This document shows positions 33,558-42,822 of a DNA stretch of 64,000 bases, piece by piece. Below the pieces are notes generated by a model. The model ran no database searches. It was not told the origin of the DNA and saw nothing but the letters and a program-made list of their open reading frames with translations. The stretch covers positions 3,720,001-3,784,000 of the forward strand of contig NZ_JBHSBU010000001.1 of assembly GCF_042650885.1 (NCBI RefSeq). Reading direction: 5' to 3'. The position numbers were made by a program, and so were the translations under genes. This stretch comes from Chitinimonas_A lacunae. GTDB taxonomy: Bacteria; Pseudomonadota; Gammaproteobacteria; Burkholderiales; Chitinimonadaceae. Positions within the stretch are counted from its first letter, which is position 1, and the number at the start of each line of letters is the position of its first letter.

Positions 33558-35966
33558 ATGAGGAAGAGGACATTTCTTGCCAGCCTGCTCGGGCTGGCGC
33601 TACTGGGCGCGTCGGGTTGGGCCGGCGCGGTAGAGACCGAGCTGGCAGGCCCAAGCGGCCGCTGGATGCTGCGCGAAGACGGTTCGGTCTGGATATTGGA
33701 TGATGGCTACTTACTGAAGCGCCATGTGCAGCGCAGGATAGGCGATGGCTTTGTACAGATTGCTTCCACTGGGTACACGGTGATCGGCCTGCGTGAAGAC
33801 GGGTCGGTGTGGGAATGGGGAGCGAGAACGGATAAGCAGCAAGATGGCGGCATCTTTCACCGTGTGATGGACCGGGTGGTAAAGATCGATGCCGCTAATG
33901 GCGTGGTGGCGATGCTGGGTCGCCAGGGCGAAGTCTGGGGAATGGGCGCGCTGAGCCTGAAGCCGGTGACTCGCCTGCCTGGTTCGTGCATGTATCAGTC
34001 GGAAGCGACCGGGCCCATCCTGATTGGGCGCGGCATGCGCGATATACGGGTCGGCAGTGACGGCATCATGGCGCTCGATACCCAGGGCAGCCTGTGGGCG
34101 ATGCGGAGCTACGTCGTTCTCCCGAGCAGCTTCGACCTCATACCCCTTGGCTCAGCGCCGGGCGGTGTGCCGTGGCACGGTTTCGATCGCAGCGACCGCA
34201 GCAAGAATCGCTTGCAGTCCAGCGATGGAAGCTGGCACCTCTTCCCGACCGCCTCGTTTGAGTTTCCCTGTCGCACCACGAGCCCGTCCTGGGAGTCGAC
34301 CCCGACGTCGGCACCGACCGATCCGGTGGCCAGCGTAATCCATGAGGGGGCTGTACTGTGGGAAGGTTCGGGACCTTTTTCTGGCCCCCATGTGTTTGCG
34401 CCGCCTTGCCTCAATCGGCCAGACCTGCCCGGATATCTGCGGCCCGAACAAATGAAGCAGGTTTGGTTGTCCAGTCATGGCTTTGTCGGACTGCGGCGCG
34501 ATGGGCGAGTGTTCAGTTGCGGTCAGGCGGCCATCAACCCTGCACCGATTGACTCGGTGGAGCGGCCTATCCCCCTGGGCCGACGTTATCGAGCGGTCTA
34601 CGCCGCGGAAGGCGATACGGCCCATACGCTGGCCCTGGACGAACAGGGCACTGTCTGGAGCTGGGGTATGGGTGGCGACGATGGCAGTCAGGGAGTGGTG
34701 CGCAGATCCCATTTCGAACTGACCAGGGTGGGCGATCATTTCCAGACCCTGGCCATCGTGCCTTATATGGCCAGTTCGGTCTTCAATGCCGGGATCAAGC
34801 GTGATGGCTCGCTGTGGTTCTGGGGAGGCCGCTCCCGGGATAACCGCTACCACGTGCAGCCGCTGACTCAGGTCGACCAGGAGCGCTATCGCGCGGTGAT
34901 CGGCAGAAGCAACCAACTGCTGGCGCAGCGGGAAAATGGTCAGTGGTGGAGTTTGTCGACGTTTGAGTGGTCGTGGCGTACAGACGGCCAGCTACCTGCC
35001 TGGGAGCTTTTCCCCCTGCAAGGCTTTATCGATATTTTCCCCTCCGCCACTCTGGCGATTGGTGCAGATGGCCAGCTATGGACCTGGGGCTCCGATTCGG
35101 CCCAGTGGCTCGATGGCAAAGAGACTGAGGCTCCGCGTCCCTGGACCGAGCTGGGCGGTGAAGGGCCCTTTGCCAAGATTCTGGTTGCCAGCCAGAGATA
35201 TATTGCCGTGCTGGGCAAGGATGGCCGGCTGTGGCTGTCTACCCGACCGAACCACGATCAGCCACGTGGCCAATTCGTCATGGTGGCAACGGATATCGTC
35301 GATCTCAAGCGGTTCGATACCCAACTTTATTTCTATAACCTCGATAGTCTGGTGGCGCTGAAACGTGATGGCAGCGTGCTGTTGTGGCCGGAAAGGACCA
35401 AGCCGTTTCAAGATACGCCGCAACTGCTGGCCCGCAATATCCGGAGTATGCAAGTCGGCGTTGATTTGAACTGGAAACGTTTGCTGTTGAACCACAACGA
35501 TGGCGAATTGTGGGGCATGGGCAGCAATTTCCTGCACGAGCTTGGGGTAGGTGGACCGAAAGCGCTCTCTCAGCCGACCGAAATCGTCTTTGACCGGGAA
35601 GGCCAGCTTTCGGCCAATTCGGTGGGGGTACTGGCGCATCTGCGTCTGCATGGTCGCATCACACCGGCTGCAAGCGAGCTGGGCCGGCCGGGCCGCTACT
35701 TCGTCGGCGCGGCTTTGAAGGATGTGCCGGGGATCTTCTCCTACGACGGAGTAGGCTGGCACTACCAGCCCGACGGCAAGCCCTTGTCCCTGCCTGGTGC
35801 GACCACCCTGGCCGAGCGGCTGGTCGAGGTACTGAACGGCGTCGATGTGCAGACGCTGGCCGGGACGGAACTGTGGCTCGGTTATGGCCTGGGCGACAGC
35901 GAGGAGGCGGCACGGCAGGAGATGCTGGCCAGCGATCGCTGGCGGCCGGTGCATCGCCTGGAGTGA
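33558..35966 (+). CDS. Secreted RCC1-repeat beta-propeller-like protein
   Basis: 802 residues. Signal peptide: MRKRTFLASLLGLALLGASG followed by WAGA. The body has many RCC1/BNR-type units with a 'DGSVW-W' pattern: REDGSVWEWG, DTQGSLWAM, DEQGTVWSWGMGGDDGSQG, RDGSLWFWGGRS, ADGQLWTWGS, KDGRLWLSTR, NHNDGELWGMGSNFLHELG. This predicts one or two beta propellers in the periplasm or outside the cell. ATG 33558 is chosen because the signal peptide starts there. The C-terminal 130 residues after the last repeat form a separate, unrecognised region. The function is unknown; bacterial RCC1-like proteins are often binding scaffolds. A terminator follows. Confidence 0.8.
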   Translation: MRKRTFLASLLGLALLGASGWAGAVETELAGPSGRWMLREDGSVWILDDGYLLKRHVQRRIGDGFVQIASTGYTVIGLREDGSVWEWGARTDKQQDGGIFHRVMDRVVKIDAANGVVAMLGRQGEVWGMGALSLKPVTRLPGSCMYQSEATGPILIGRGMRDIRVGSDGIMALDTQGSLWAMRSYVVLPSSFDLIPLGSAPGGVPWHGFDRSDRSKNRLQSSDGSWHLFPTASFEFPCRTTSPSWESTPTSAPTDPVASVIHEGAVLWEGSGPFSGPHVFAPPCLNRPDLPGYLRPEQMKQVWLSSHGFVGLRRDGRVFSCGQAAINPAPIDSVERPIPLGRRYRAVYAAEGDTAHTLALDEQGTVWSWGMGGDDGSQGVVRRSHFELTRVGDHFQTLAIVPYMASSVFNAGIKRDGSLWFWGGRSRDNRYHVQPLTQVDQERYRAVIGRSNQLLAQRENGQWWSLSTFEWSWRTDGQLPAWELFPLQGFIDIFPSATLAIGADGQLWTWGSDSAQWLDGKETEAPRPWTELGGEGPFAKILVASQRYIAVLGKDGRLWLSTRPNHDQPRGQFVMVATDIVDLKRFDTQLYFYNLDSLVALKRDGSVLLWPERTKPFQDTPQLLARNIRSMQVGVDLNWKRLLLNHNDGELWGMGSNFLHELGVGGPKALSQPTEIVFDREGQLSANSVGVLAHLRLHGRITPAASELGRPGRYFVGAALKDVPGIFSYDGVGWHYQPDGKPLSLPGATTLAERLVEVLNGVDVQTLAGTELWLGYGLGDSEEAARQEMLASDRWRPVHRLE

Positions 35967-35986
35967 CACCGACCGACAGTCGGACA

Positions 35987-36022
35987 ATCGCCGGTGCGGC
36001 TGGGCTGCCCCGGCGATTTTTC
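35987..36022 (+). terminator. Terminator after the RCC1-like gene
   Basis: Eight-bp stem (35987-35994 with 36010-36017), 15-base G/C-rich loop and a T run, starting 20 bases after the stop. Confidence 0.75.
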
Positions 36023-36051
36023 ATGGCTGTTTGGACGCGGTGTGGGGACCA

Positions 36052-36540
36052 TCACATCCCCTGTGTCTTGGCCGCCAATTCGTCCAGACGCTCGGGTGGT
36101 GCCTCATGTTCGGCCAGTTCGGCCAGCCGGGCGCCGGTATCGCGCAGGCGGCGGGCCAGCAGGATGGCCAGATTGCGGTACAGCTTGGTTTCCAGCTCGG
36201 GCACGCGGTAGATGCTGCCACGGTCGAACACCAGGGCACGCACCCTGTCCTCGCTGACCACGGCCGCCGAGCGCGGGCCGAAATCGAGCAGGGCCAGCTC
36301 GCCAAAGCAGTCGCCCGGGCCGAAACGGGCCAGCCGCTGGCCGGCCCGGCTGACCTCGACATGGCCCGAGACCAGGATGAACAGCTCCCTGCCCGGATCG
36401 CCCTCATTGAACAGCCGGGTGCCCGGCGGATATTCGCGCACCACGCAGCAGCTCAGGAATTCGGCGGCTTCGCTCTTCTCGAAACCGGCGAACAGGCCGA
36501 CGCAGGAAATCAGTCTTTGTACCAGTTGCTCGTTTTTCAT
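36052..36540 (-). CDS. Cyclic-nucleotide-binding-domain protein
   Basis: 162 residues made almost wholly of one cNMP-binding (CRP-like) beta barrel: YPPGTRLFNEGDPGRELFIL, then the phosphate-binding cassette FGELALLDFGPRSAAVV with the usual Glu and Arg. There is no DNA-binding domain, kinase or channel, so it is a stand-alone sensor or regulatory subunit. It lies 51 bases from mpl on the same strand and could share its transcript. Ligand binding is likely from the conserved cassette; the partner is unknown. Confidence 0.85.
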   Translation of the reverse strand: MKNEQLVQRLISCVGLFAGFEKSEAAEFLSCCVVREYPPGTRLFNEGDPGRELFILVSGHVEVSRAGQRLARFGPGDCFGELALLDFGPRSAAVVSEDRVRALVFDRGSIYRVPELETKLYRNLAILLARRLRDTGARLAELAEHEAPPERLDELAAKTQGM

Positions 36541-36591
36541 GGCAGCAGGGCAAGAGGGTCACTCCACCATATGTAGCCCGGCCGCCCGGCT

Positions 36592-37968
36592 TCAGCCAAG
36601 CGTATCGAGCAGACGCTGATGGATGCCGCCAAAGCCGCCATTGCTCATCACCAGCACATGGTCGCCCGGTCGGGCGGCGCGCTTGATGGCAGCGATCAGA
36701 GTGTCGAGGTCGGTATGGGTCTGGGCACGCTCACCGAGCGGCTGCAGCGCTTCGGCCGGGTCCCAGCCGAGTTTGCCGGCGTAGCAGAACACCAGATCGG
36801 CCTCGTTGAGGCTTGGCGCGAGCTGGGCCTTCATGGTGCCGAGCTTCATGGTGTTGGAGCGCGGCTCCAGCACGGCCAGGATGCGCTCGGCGCCGACCTT
36901 CTGGCGCAGTCCTGCCACGGTGGTGGCAATGGCGGTCGGATGGTGGGCGAAGTCGTCGTAGACCGTGACGCCGTTGGCCATGCCACGTACTTCCATCCGC
37001 CGCTTGACGTTGCTGAAGCGCGCCAGGGCTTCGATGCCGACTGCCGGCGTCACGCCGACATGGCGGGCCGCGGCGAGCGCGGCGAGCGCGTTGCTGCGGT
37101 TGTGTTCGCCCAGCAGCGACCAGCGCAGCCAGCCCTCTGAGACGCCATCGAGCAGGACCTCGAAGCCGTCGCGGTCCCGCTGGCCGACCTGCCAGCCCTG
37201 CTCGCCGCCGAAGCGCTCGACTTCGCTCCAGCAGCCGCGCGCCAGCACGCGGTCGAGGCTGGCTTCGCGGCCGTTGGCGATGATCCGGCCGTTCGAGGGA
37301 ACGGTGCGCACCAGATGGTGGAACTGGGTTTCGATCGCGGCGAGATCGGCAAAGATATCGGCGTGGTCGTATTCGAGATTGTTGAGTACCGCCGTGCGCG
37401 GCCGGTAATGGACGAATTTCGAGCGCTTGTCGAAAAAGGCGCTGTCGTATTCGTCGGCTTCGATCACAAAGAACGGGCTGACGCTGGCCGGGTCCTGACG
37501 CGGCGTGCCGGGCAGGCGGGCCGAGACGCCGAAGTCGCAGGCGACGCCGCCGATCAGAAAACCGGGAGCGAGGCCCGCGTAGTCGAGAATCCAGGCCAGC
37601 ATCGAGCTGGTGGTGGTCTTGCCGTGAGTGCCGGCGACGGCCAGTACCCATTTGGGGTGGGGGCCATGGAGAATATTGTCGGCCAGCCACTGCGGGCCCG
37701 AGATATAGGGCAGGCCACGGTCGAGAATCGCTTCGATCAGCGGATTGCCGCGAGAGATGGCATTGCCGACCACATAGAGATCGGCGCCCAGATTGAGCTG
37801 GGACGGGTCCCAACCTTCGATCAGCGCGATACCGGCGGCTTCGAGCTGGGTGCTCATCGGTGGGTAGACATTGGCGTCGCAACCGGTGACGGTGTGGCCT
37901 GCGCGCTGGGCAAGCTGGGCAATGCCGCCCATAAAGGTGCCGCAGATGCCAAGAATATGGATATGCAT
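36592..37968 (-). CDS. mpl: UDP-MurNAc:L-alanyl-gamma-D-glutamyl-meso-DAP ligase Mpl
   Basis: 458 residues of the Mur ligase family. The N-terminal Rossmann part has ILGICGTFMGGIAQLAQRAG; the ATP site is VAGTHGKTTTSSMLAW; the central domain has VIEADEYDSAFFDKRSKF and LNNLEYDHADIFADL; the C-terminal part has YDDFAHHPTAI. Mpl reattaches recycled tripeptide to UDP-MurNAc, complementing AmpD at 6.2-6.8 kb. ATG 37968 gives the conserved MHIHILG start; an open extension to 38322 crosses the divergent gene and is not real. Confidence 0.95.
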   Translation of the reverse strand: MHIHILGICGTFMGGIAQLAQRAGHTVTGCDANVYPPMSTQLEAAGIALIEGWDPSQLNLGADLYVVGNAISRGNPLIEAILDRGLPYISGPQWLADNILHGPHPKWVLAVAGTHGKTTTSSMLAWILDYAGLAPGFLIGGVACDFGVSARLPGTPRQDPASVSPFFVIEADEYDSAFFDKRSKFVHYRPRTAVLNNLEYDHADIFADLAAIETQFHHLVRTVPSNGRIIANGREASLDRVLARGCWSEVERFGGEQGWQVGQRDRDGFEVLLDGVSEGWLRWSLLGEHNRSNALAALAAARHVGVTPAVGIEALARFSNVKRRMEVRGMANGVTVYDDFAHHPTAIATTVAGLRQKVGAERILAVLEPRSNTMKLGTMKAQLAPSLNEADLVFCYAGKLGWDPAEALQPLGERAQTHTDLDTLIAAIKRAARPGDHVLVMSNGGFGGIHQRLLDTLG

Positions 37969-38055
37969 GAAGAACCCGCCGGCAACGCCCGAAAGCCAAT
38001 GCTCGGGCGATGCGTCTGTTAAGATGAAAAATCGCTTCCAGGGAATGTTCGTCCC

Positions 38056-38991
38056 ATGAGCAGCTCGCCCACGCTGACGCCGACCGATATCGCCCGCATC
38101 GCTTTGAAGCGCCTGGCCGAACTGGGTTTGCCGCCCACTCCGGACAATTACGGCAGATTCTACAATGCCGTCGCCACCATCAAGACCCCGCAAGACAAGA
38201 CCGACGTCGAACTGCGCAATGCCTACGCCATCCTGTTCCAGATTGCCGAAGTGGTCGACGAAGTCAGCGAGACGGCCGACCAGCTGCTGCTGGGGCTCGA
38301 CCTTGGCAGTCGCCATATCCACGATTCGCTGCTGATACTGCGTTCAGGCCCGGCGGCCTCGGGGCTGGAGCAACTGGTCAATAGCCTGATCGGCTCGACC
38401 GACCAGGTCTACCGCACCGTCTCGGCCTCGCAGCGCGATTTGCAGGAATTGCGCGACGCTATCGAACGCATCCAGAGCGATCTTGACGTCAACCGCCAGA
38501 CCATGGAGCGCGACCCCTTGACCGGGGCGCTCAACCGACAGGGGATGGAGCAGTTGCTGAACCGTGAGGTCAAGCGCAGCCACCGTACGGCGACGTCGCT
38601 GTGTCTGGCGATGATCGACCTCGACGATTTCAAGCAGGTCAACGACCGCTGGGGCCATCTGGTGGGCGACCATGTACTGATCCATTTCGTGCGGGTGGCC
38701 AAGGCGGTGCTGCGCGAAACCGATCTGCTGGTGCGCTATGGCGGTGAGGAATTCCTGCTGCTTTTGCCCGATACCGATCTCAACGGCGCCCACTTTCTGA
38801 TCGACCGCTTACGTCAGGTCAATCTGCGCACCCCTTTTCATCATGACGACCAGACGATCGAAGTCCGGTTTTCTACCGGCCTCGCCCAACTGCGCCCCGA
38901 TGAAAACGGCCATGGCCTGCTGGTACGCGCCGATGCTGCCATGTATCAGGCCAAGATGAATGGGCGGGATCAGGTGGTGCTGGCCAATTGA
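38056..38991 (+). CDS. Diguanylate cyclase (GGDEF)
   Basis: 311 residues. The C-terminal GGDEF domain (about 150-310) has DLDDFKQVNDRWGHLVGD and an active site reading RYGGEEFLLLLP, so it should make c-di-GMP. No RxxD inhibitory site is seen five residues before GGEEF. The N-terminal 150 residues are helical, without membrane segments, and start SSSPTLTPTDIARIALKRLA, a type found in other cytoplasmic cyclases. It is divergent from mpl. The input signal is unknown. Confidence 0.9.
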   Translation: MSSSPTLTPTDIARIALKRLAELGLPPTPDNYGRFYNAVATIKTPQDKTDVELRNAYAILFQIAEVVDEVSETADQLLLGLDLGSRHIHDSLLILRSGPAASGLEQLVNSLIGSTDQVYRTVSASQRDLQELRDAIERIQSDLDVNRQTMERDPLTGALNRQGMEQLLNREVKRSHRTATSLCLAMIDLDDFKQVNDRWGHLVGDHVLIHFVRVAKAVLRETDLLVRYGGEEFLLLLPDTDLNGAHFLIDRLRQVNLRTPFHHDDQTIEVRFSTGLAQLRPDENGHGLLVRADAAMYQAKMNGRDQVVLAN

Positions 38992-39248
38992 TCCGAAAGA
39001 TTTTGTCCCAATAAGATATTTTTCTTATATATGACGCTATCTGTCTTGCAGACGTTTTTCCTAAATTTTTAATGGATGATTCGTCTGCCTCTCCGGCCTT
39101 TCCCCACTTCCTTTCCAAGCCCCACCACTAGCTTTGATCGCCACGGCAGCGTCCTCGAGCAGGAGTTCGGCCACGTCGGCTCGATGGAGACGGTGACGAG
39201 TCGGGCCACTTGAAGCGCAAGTGACAGCGGCAGCGATTCCAACCGCTT
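38992..39248. other. Intergenic region
   Basis: About 260 bases between convergent genes, AT-rich at first. Nothing recognised. Confidence 0.4.
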
Positions 39249-41585
39249 TCAGTAATGCGGCAGCAACCAGCGGCCGGCGTCATCGACTAGCCCATAGCGG
39301 GTCTGACCGTCGACCAGCACGGCGATACGGGCCAGTCTGGCGGCGGGCCAGACGGTGACGTTCTGGACCAGATAGGGGCTGCGTTGCTGCGGTGGGGTCC
39401 AGTGGCCCGGCAGGGCGCCGGCGACGACGGCATGGCTGCCGATAAAGTCGCTGGCCGAGCGGTAGCGTGGCGGAATGGCCCAGCGACCGGTCGGGGTCAG
39501 ATAGCCATAGCCCAGATGGGTGCGGGCCACTGCCAGGCCACTGGAGAACGGGCCGATCTCTTCGACGCCCTCGACCTGGACGCCCCGACCGTTCGGACTG
39601 AGCAGGGTGAGTTTGCCGTTTTCGTGCCGCACGGCGGCGACGCCTGCGCTAAACGGCTTGGCTTCCAGGAAGACGGCCGGTTGCAGCCAGCGTCCGGTGG
39701 TATCGAGCAGCCCCCAGCGTGGACCCAGGCGAACCCAGGCCGCGCCGGCATAAAACGGTTGGGCGGCGTCGAAACGCGGGGAAATGGCCAGCTTTCCCTG
39801 CCGATCGAGATAACCCCAGCGGCCTTGCCGCTCGACCGGGGTCAGTTCGGCCATCGGCAGCGGCGACTGGTAGGGCTCGGCACTGCGATACTGACTGGGC
39901 ACGCGGCGGCCGCTTGGGTCGATGCGCTGACAAGGTATCGATTCCGGGGCCGGGCAGACTCGTGCCGAGCCGTCCTCCGCCAGGTCGCTGACTTCGCGGA
40001 ACAGAAAGGGCAGCACCATTTCGCCACGGCGGTTGATCAGGCCGATATCGTGGATGCCGGGCTCGGGGCGGCGATGAAGGTTTTCCCAGGCAAGCGCGAT
40101 CAGATTGGCCGGTGGCTCGGGCGTGAGCCAGCGGCCGTGCGGGTCGATCAGGCCGGGCAGGCTGTGTTGGCGCACCTGGGCAATCCGGCCGACAAAGGCG
40201 CCGGCTTCGTGGAATTGAGGCGGAATGCGCCACTGACCGTTTTCGTCGCGATAGCCAAGCCAAGGGGCGGTGGGGCCGACGTCGGGCAAGAGGCCGGCGC
40301 TCAATAGCGCGGTCGGCGGGATGTCGCTACATGAGCCGATCAGGCTGCCATCGCGGCGGGCGGCGCACCAGTGCTGATCGCGGCCCAGCCGGAGCAGGCC
40401 GTTATCGAGTTCGATCAGGCTGTGATAGTCGGGAGAAAGCCGCCAGCGACCCCGGCCGTCCATCAGGCCGCAGCGTGGTGCAGCGGACAGCCGGCGCAGC
40501 GGCTTGCTGGTGCCGCGCGCCATCAACAGCGGCGCCTGGCCTGCTACGCAGGCGACAAAGGCATCGGGCAGAAAAGGCCAGACGTCGCTCAATTCCTCGG
40601 CAAGCGCTGCCCGGTCCGGTTCGGTCGACAGGACCCGGTAACGTATTTCACCTGCCGCATTGGGGCGCGCTTCGGCGTAGACATGGTCAAGCAGCGGCCG
40701 CAGCCGGCCGGCGGCGGGGCTGCGCACGCTGATTTCGCCACGGTAGAGATGAAACAGGGCGTCGCCGCGGCTCGACAGCAGATTGAGCGTACCGCTGGGA
40801 TCGCTCTGTTCCACCCGGCAGCAGGGCAATAGAGCCGGTGCGCTGCCATCGGCGGGGAATAGCCAGTGTTCGTCGTCGCGGCTCAGGATGACGTGGCGCC
40901 CCCAGGGTCGCAGCGTCCAGTCGCTGCCCAGCCGGGCGGTGACATTGCTGTGGCGCTGCTGGCCGCCCTGGTCGATCAGTTGCGGCTGTGCAAGGCTGCC
41001 GAGCGGTACGATCCGGGCCAGCCCATTGGCCCACGGTTCGGCCTGGGCGTATTGCGGGGCGATGCGCCATTGGCCGCGCGGATCGACATAGCCCCATAGC
41101 TCGCGCCGCTGCACGGTCTGTCCGGCGCTGTCGGGACGCGGCATATAAGCCATCACCCGGGCAGGCGCGAGCCCCTGCTCGAACGGGCCAAGTTCCAGCA
41201 CCTGCTCGATCTGCCATGGTCCGGTCTGCGGGTAGTCGGTGGCGATCTGGATCAGTTGCCGGGTAATGCCATCGAGGATCTGCGGCGCCTGCGACGGGTC
41301 GAGCGGATTGAGGCTGATCCAGCGTCCAGCCGGTGAATTGTCGGTGGGACCCGAAGGCAGCGCCGAGCGGAAAGCCCAGGCGCTCTCGCGCTGCACCGGC
41401 ATGGCGTCGCGCAGGGCGACACCCTGGAAGTTGCGGATCGGCCGCTGAGAAGGCGTGACGATGGTTTCGGGCTGGTTGAGATGCCAGGCGACGGCGCTGA
41501 GGCCCAACAGCACGACCAGACCGGCCAGCGGCCGGCGCAGCCGGCGGCGGGGCGGGGGATGGGTGTGCATATAGAGCCGGCCCAT
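39249..41585 (-). CDS. WG-repeat envelope protein
   Basis: About 778 residues. One N-terminal hydrophobic segment (LAGLVVLLGLSAVAWHL, about residues 18-35) acts as signal anchor or uncleaved signal. The rest carries WG/KWG repeats of about 45 residues, for example ELWGYVDPRGQWRIAPQYAQ, ENGQWRIPPQFHEAG, GRWGYLDRQGKLAISPRFDA, PRWGLLDTTGRWLQPAVFLE and GYLTPTGRWAIPPRYRSA. Such repeats form beta-structured binding surfaces of unknown purpose. ATG 41585 is used; ATG 41570 is possible. It is a single gene in context. Confidence 0.85.
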   Translation of the reverse strand: MGRLYMHTHPPPRRRLRRPLAGLVVLLGLSAVAWHLNQPETIVTPSQRPIRNFQGVALRDAMPVQRESAWAFRSALPSGPTDNSPAGRWISLNPLDPSQAPQILDGITRQLIQIATDYPQTGPWQIEQVLELGPFEQGLAPARVMAYMPRPDSAGQTVQRRELWGYVDPRGQWRIAPQYAQAEPWANGLARIVPLGSLAQPQLIDQGGQQRHSNVTARLGSDWTLRPWGRHVILSRDDEHWLFPADGSAPALLPCCRVEQSDPSGTLNLLSSRGDALFHLYRGEISVRSPAAGRLRPLLDHVYAEARPNAAGEIRYRVLSTEPDRAALAEELSDVWPFLPDAFVACVAGQAPLLMARGTSKPLRRLSAAPRCGLMDGRGRWRLSPDYHSLIELDNGLLRLGRDQHWCAARRDGSLIGSCSDIPPTALLSAGLLPDVGPTAPWLGYRDENGQWRIPPQFHEAGAFVGRIAQVRQHSLPGLIDPHGRWLTPEPPANLIALAWENLHRRPEPGIHDIGLINRRGEMVLPFLFREVSDLAEDGSARVCPAPESIPCQRIDPSGRRVPSQYRSAEPYQSPLPMAELTPVERQGRWGYLDRQGKLAISPRFDAAQPFYAGAAWVRLGPRWGLLDTTGRWLQPAVFLEAKPFSAGVAAVRHENGKLTLLSPNGRGVQVEGVEEIGPFSSGLAVARTHLGYGYLTPTGRWAIPPRYRSASDFIGSHAVVAGALPGHWTPPQQRSPYLVQNVTVWPAARLARIAVLVDGQTRYGLVDDAGRWLLPHY

Positions 41586-41762
41586 CAACACTCCTGCACC
41601 AGGCGAATGCCCAGCGGGCACGGCGCGCGGCAGCGGCTAAGCGATAAGGCGGCAAGGGCAGACATGGACCAGCTCCGCGACGAGGTCCAGCGCCAGTCCG
41701 GGCGCCGGCGGAAATGCCGATTGCAGCAGGACGCGCGGCAAAAGGCAAGAAAACAGCGCGCC

Positions 41763-42410
41763 TCAGCTACGCCAGAGCGTGACATAGCCGTTCCAGCCCA
41801 CCTTGACGGCGAAATACAGAAACAGCAGCGCCGAGGCGATATGGCACCAGCGGCGCAGACGATTTCCCAGCAAAGAACCGCCGCGTGCCGCCAGCAAGGC
41901 AATGCTGACCGACCAGACGAAGCCGCCGACAAAAAAGCCGGTCAGGAACAAGGGCACCCGCGCCGCCTGCCCGGCCGTCGCTTCGGCGATCAGCCCGGCG
42001 CCGACGGCGGCAAACCATAGCAGGGAAGACGGTGAAGCCAGTGCCAGCATGGCACCACGGCGCAACAGCAACCAGTCGCTTGGCGGTGGGGTGTCGAGCG
42101 GCGGCGGGGCGGTTTCGGGCCGGCTGGCATCGAGCCAGGCTTCCCGCGTCATCCTGGCCGCCAGCCAGAGCAGCATCGTCGTGCCACCGAGCCAGATGGC
42201 CCATTGCACCCAACCATAGCGCAACAGCCAGGCGACCCCGGCGGCCGACAGCGCGGCATACAGCAGGTCGCCAAAGCACGAGCCCAAACCGACCAGAATC
42301 CCCGCCCGCGCCCCGCGCTTGATCGCACTGTCGATGATGGCGACGTTGACGATGCCGATGTCCAGACAGAGCGATAGCGACAGCAGAAAACCCGTAACAA
42401 AGATATCCAT
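41763..42410 (-). CDS. LysE/RhtB-family exporter
   Basis: 215 residues with six hydrophobic segments in the LysE arrangement. The first helix region reads FVTGFLLSLSLCLDIGIVNVA, given here as FVTGFLLSLSLC and LDIGIVNVA, with GARAGILVGLGSCFGDLLYA after it, typical of this amino-acid exporter family. Start ATG 42410 precedes the first helix directly. The substrate is not predictable. Confidence 0.85.
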   Translation of the reverse strand: MDIFVTGFLLSLSLCLDIGIVNVAIIDSAIKRGARAGILVGLGSCFGDLLYAALSAAGVAWLLRYGWVQWAIWLGGTTMLLWLAARMTREAWLDASRPETAPPPLDTPPPSDWLLLRRGAMLALASPSSLLWFAAVGAGLIAEATAGQAARVPLFLTGFFVGGFVWSVSIALLAARGGSLLGNRLRRWCHIASALLFLYFAVKVGWNGYVTLWRS

Positions 42411-42822
42411 CGGCAAGGTCAGGCGGAAAACTGGCGATTGTAGCAGCGGGCCGCTGCCGTTGACGTGGCGGCCGGCGAGGGGATGAGCTGCTGGATCCGC
42501 TGACTATCCGGCACGAGGGGAGAAGCAGACATCGGCTTCTAGATCAGCCTCCACCTCCACCCACCCTTGCTTCAGTCCTGCGCGGTGGTGAGGAAGGAAA
42601 TGGGCAACCATCCATGACGCCGCCTTGCTGTCCGGACCCGATGGCTAATGGCGTCCACTTGACGTCCGGACCAAACCCCAAGCCACCAAAATGGCCTCCA
42701 TCGCCTCTGACCTCGTACGGTAGGTCAGGCCGTAGCCCCCCATTGCCTCCTTCACGTGCCGTGGTGAGAAAGGACAGGGAAGTGAGGAGGGACGCCTTTT
42801 TTTGACGAGAAAAATGGCGTCC
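42411..42822. other. Intergenic region with imperfect repeats
   Basis: About 410 bases without a gene. It contains two imperfect direct copies of a GTGGTGAG-AAGGA...GACGCC sequence (about 42583-42614 and 42760-42795), a 7-bp inverted repeat near 42706-42728, and two TCCGGACC boxes (42627 and 42670) like the start of the dispersed repeat at 28341 and 50369. The repeats may form structure in the 3' end of the sigma/anti-sigma transcript. Confidence 0.4.
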
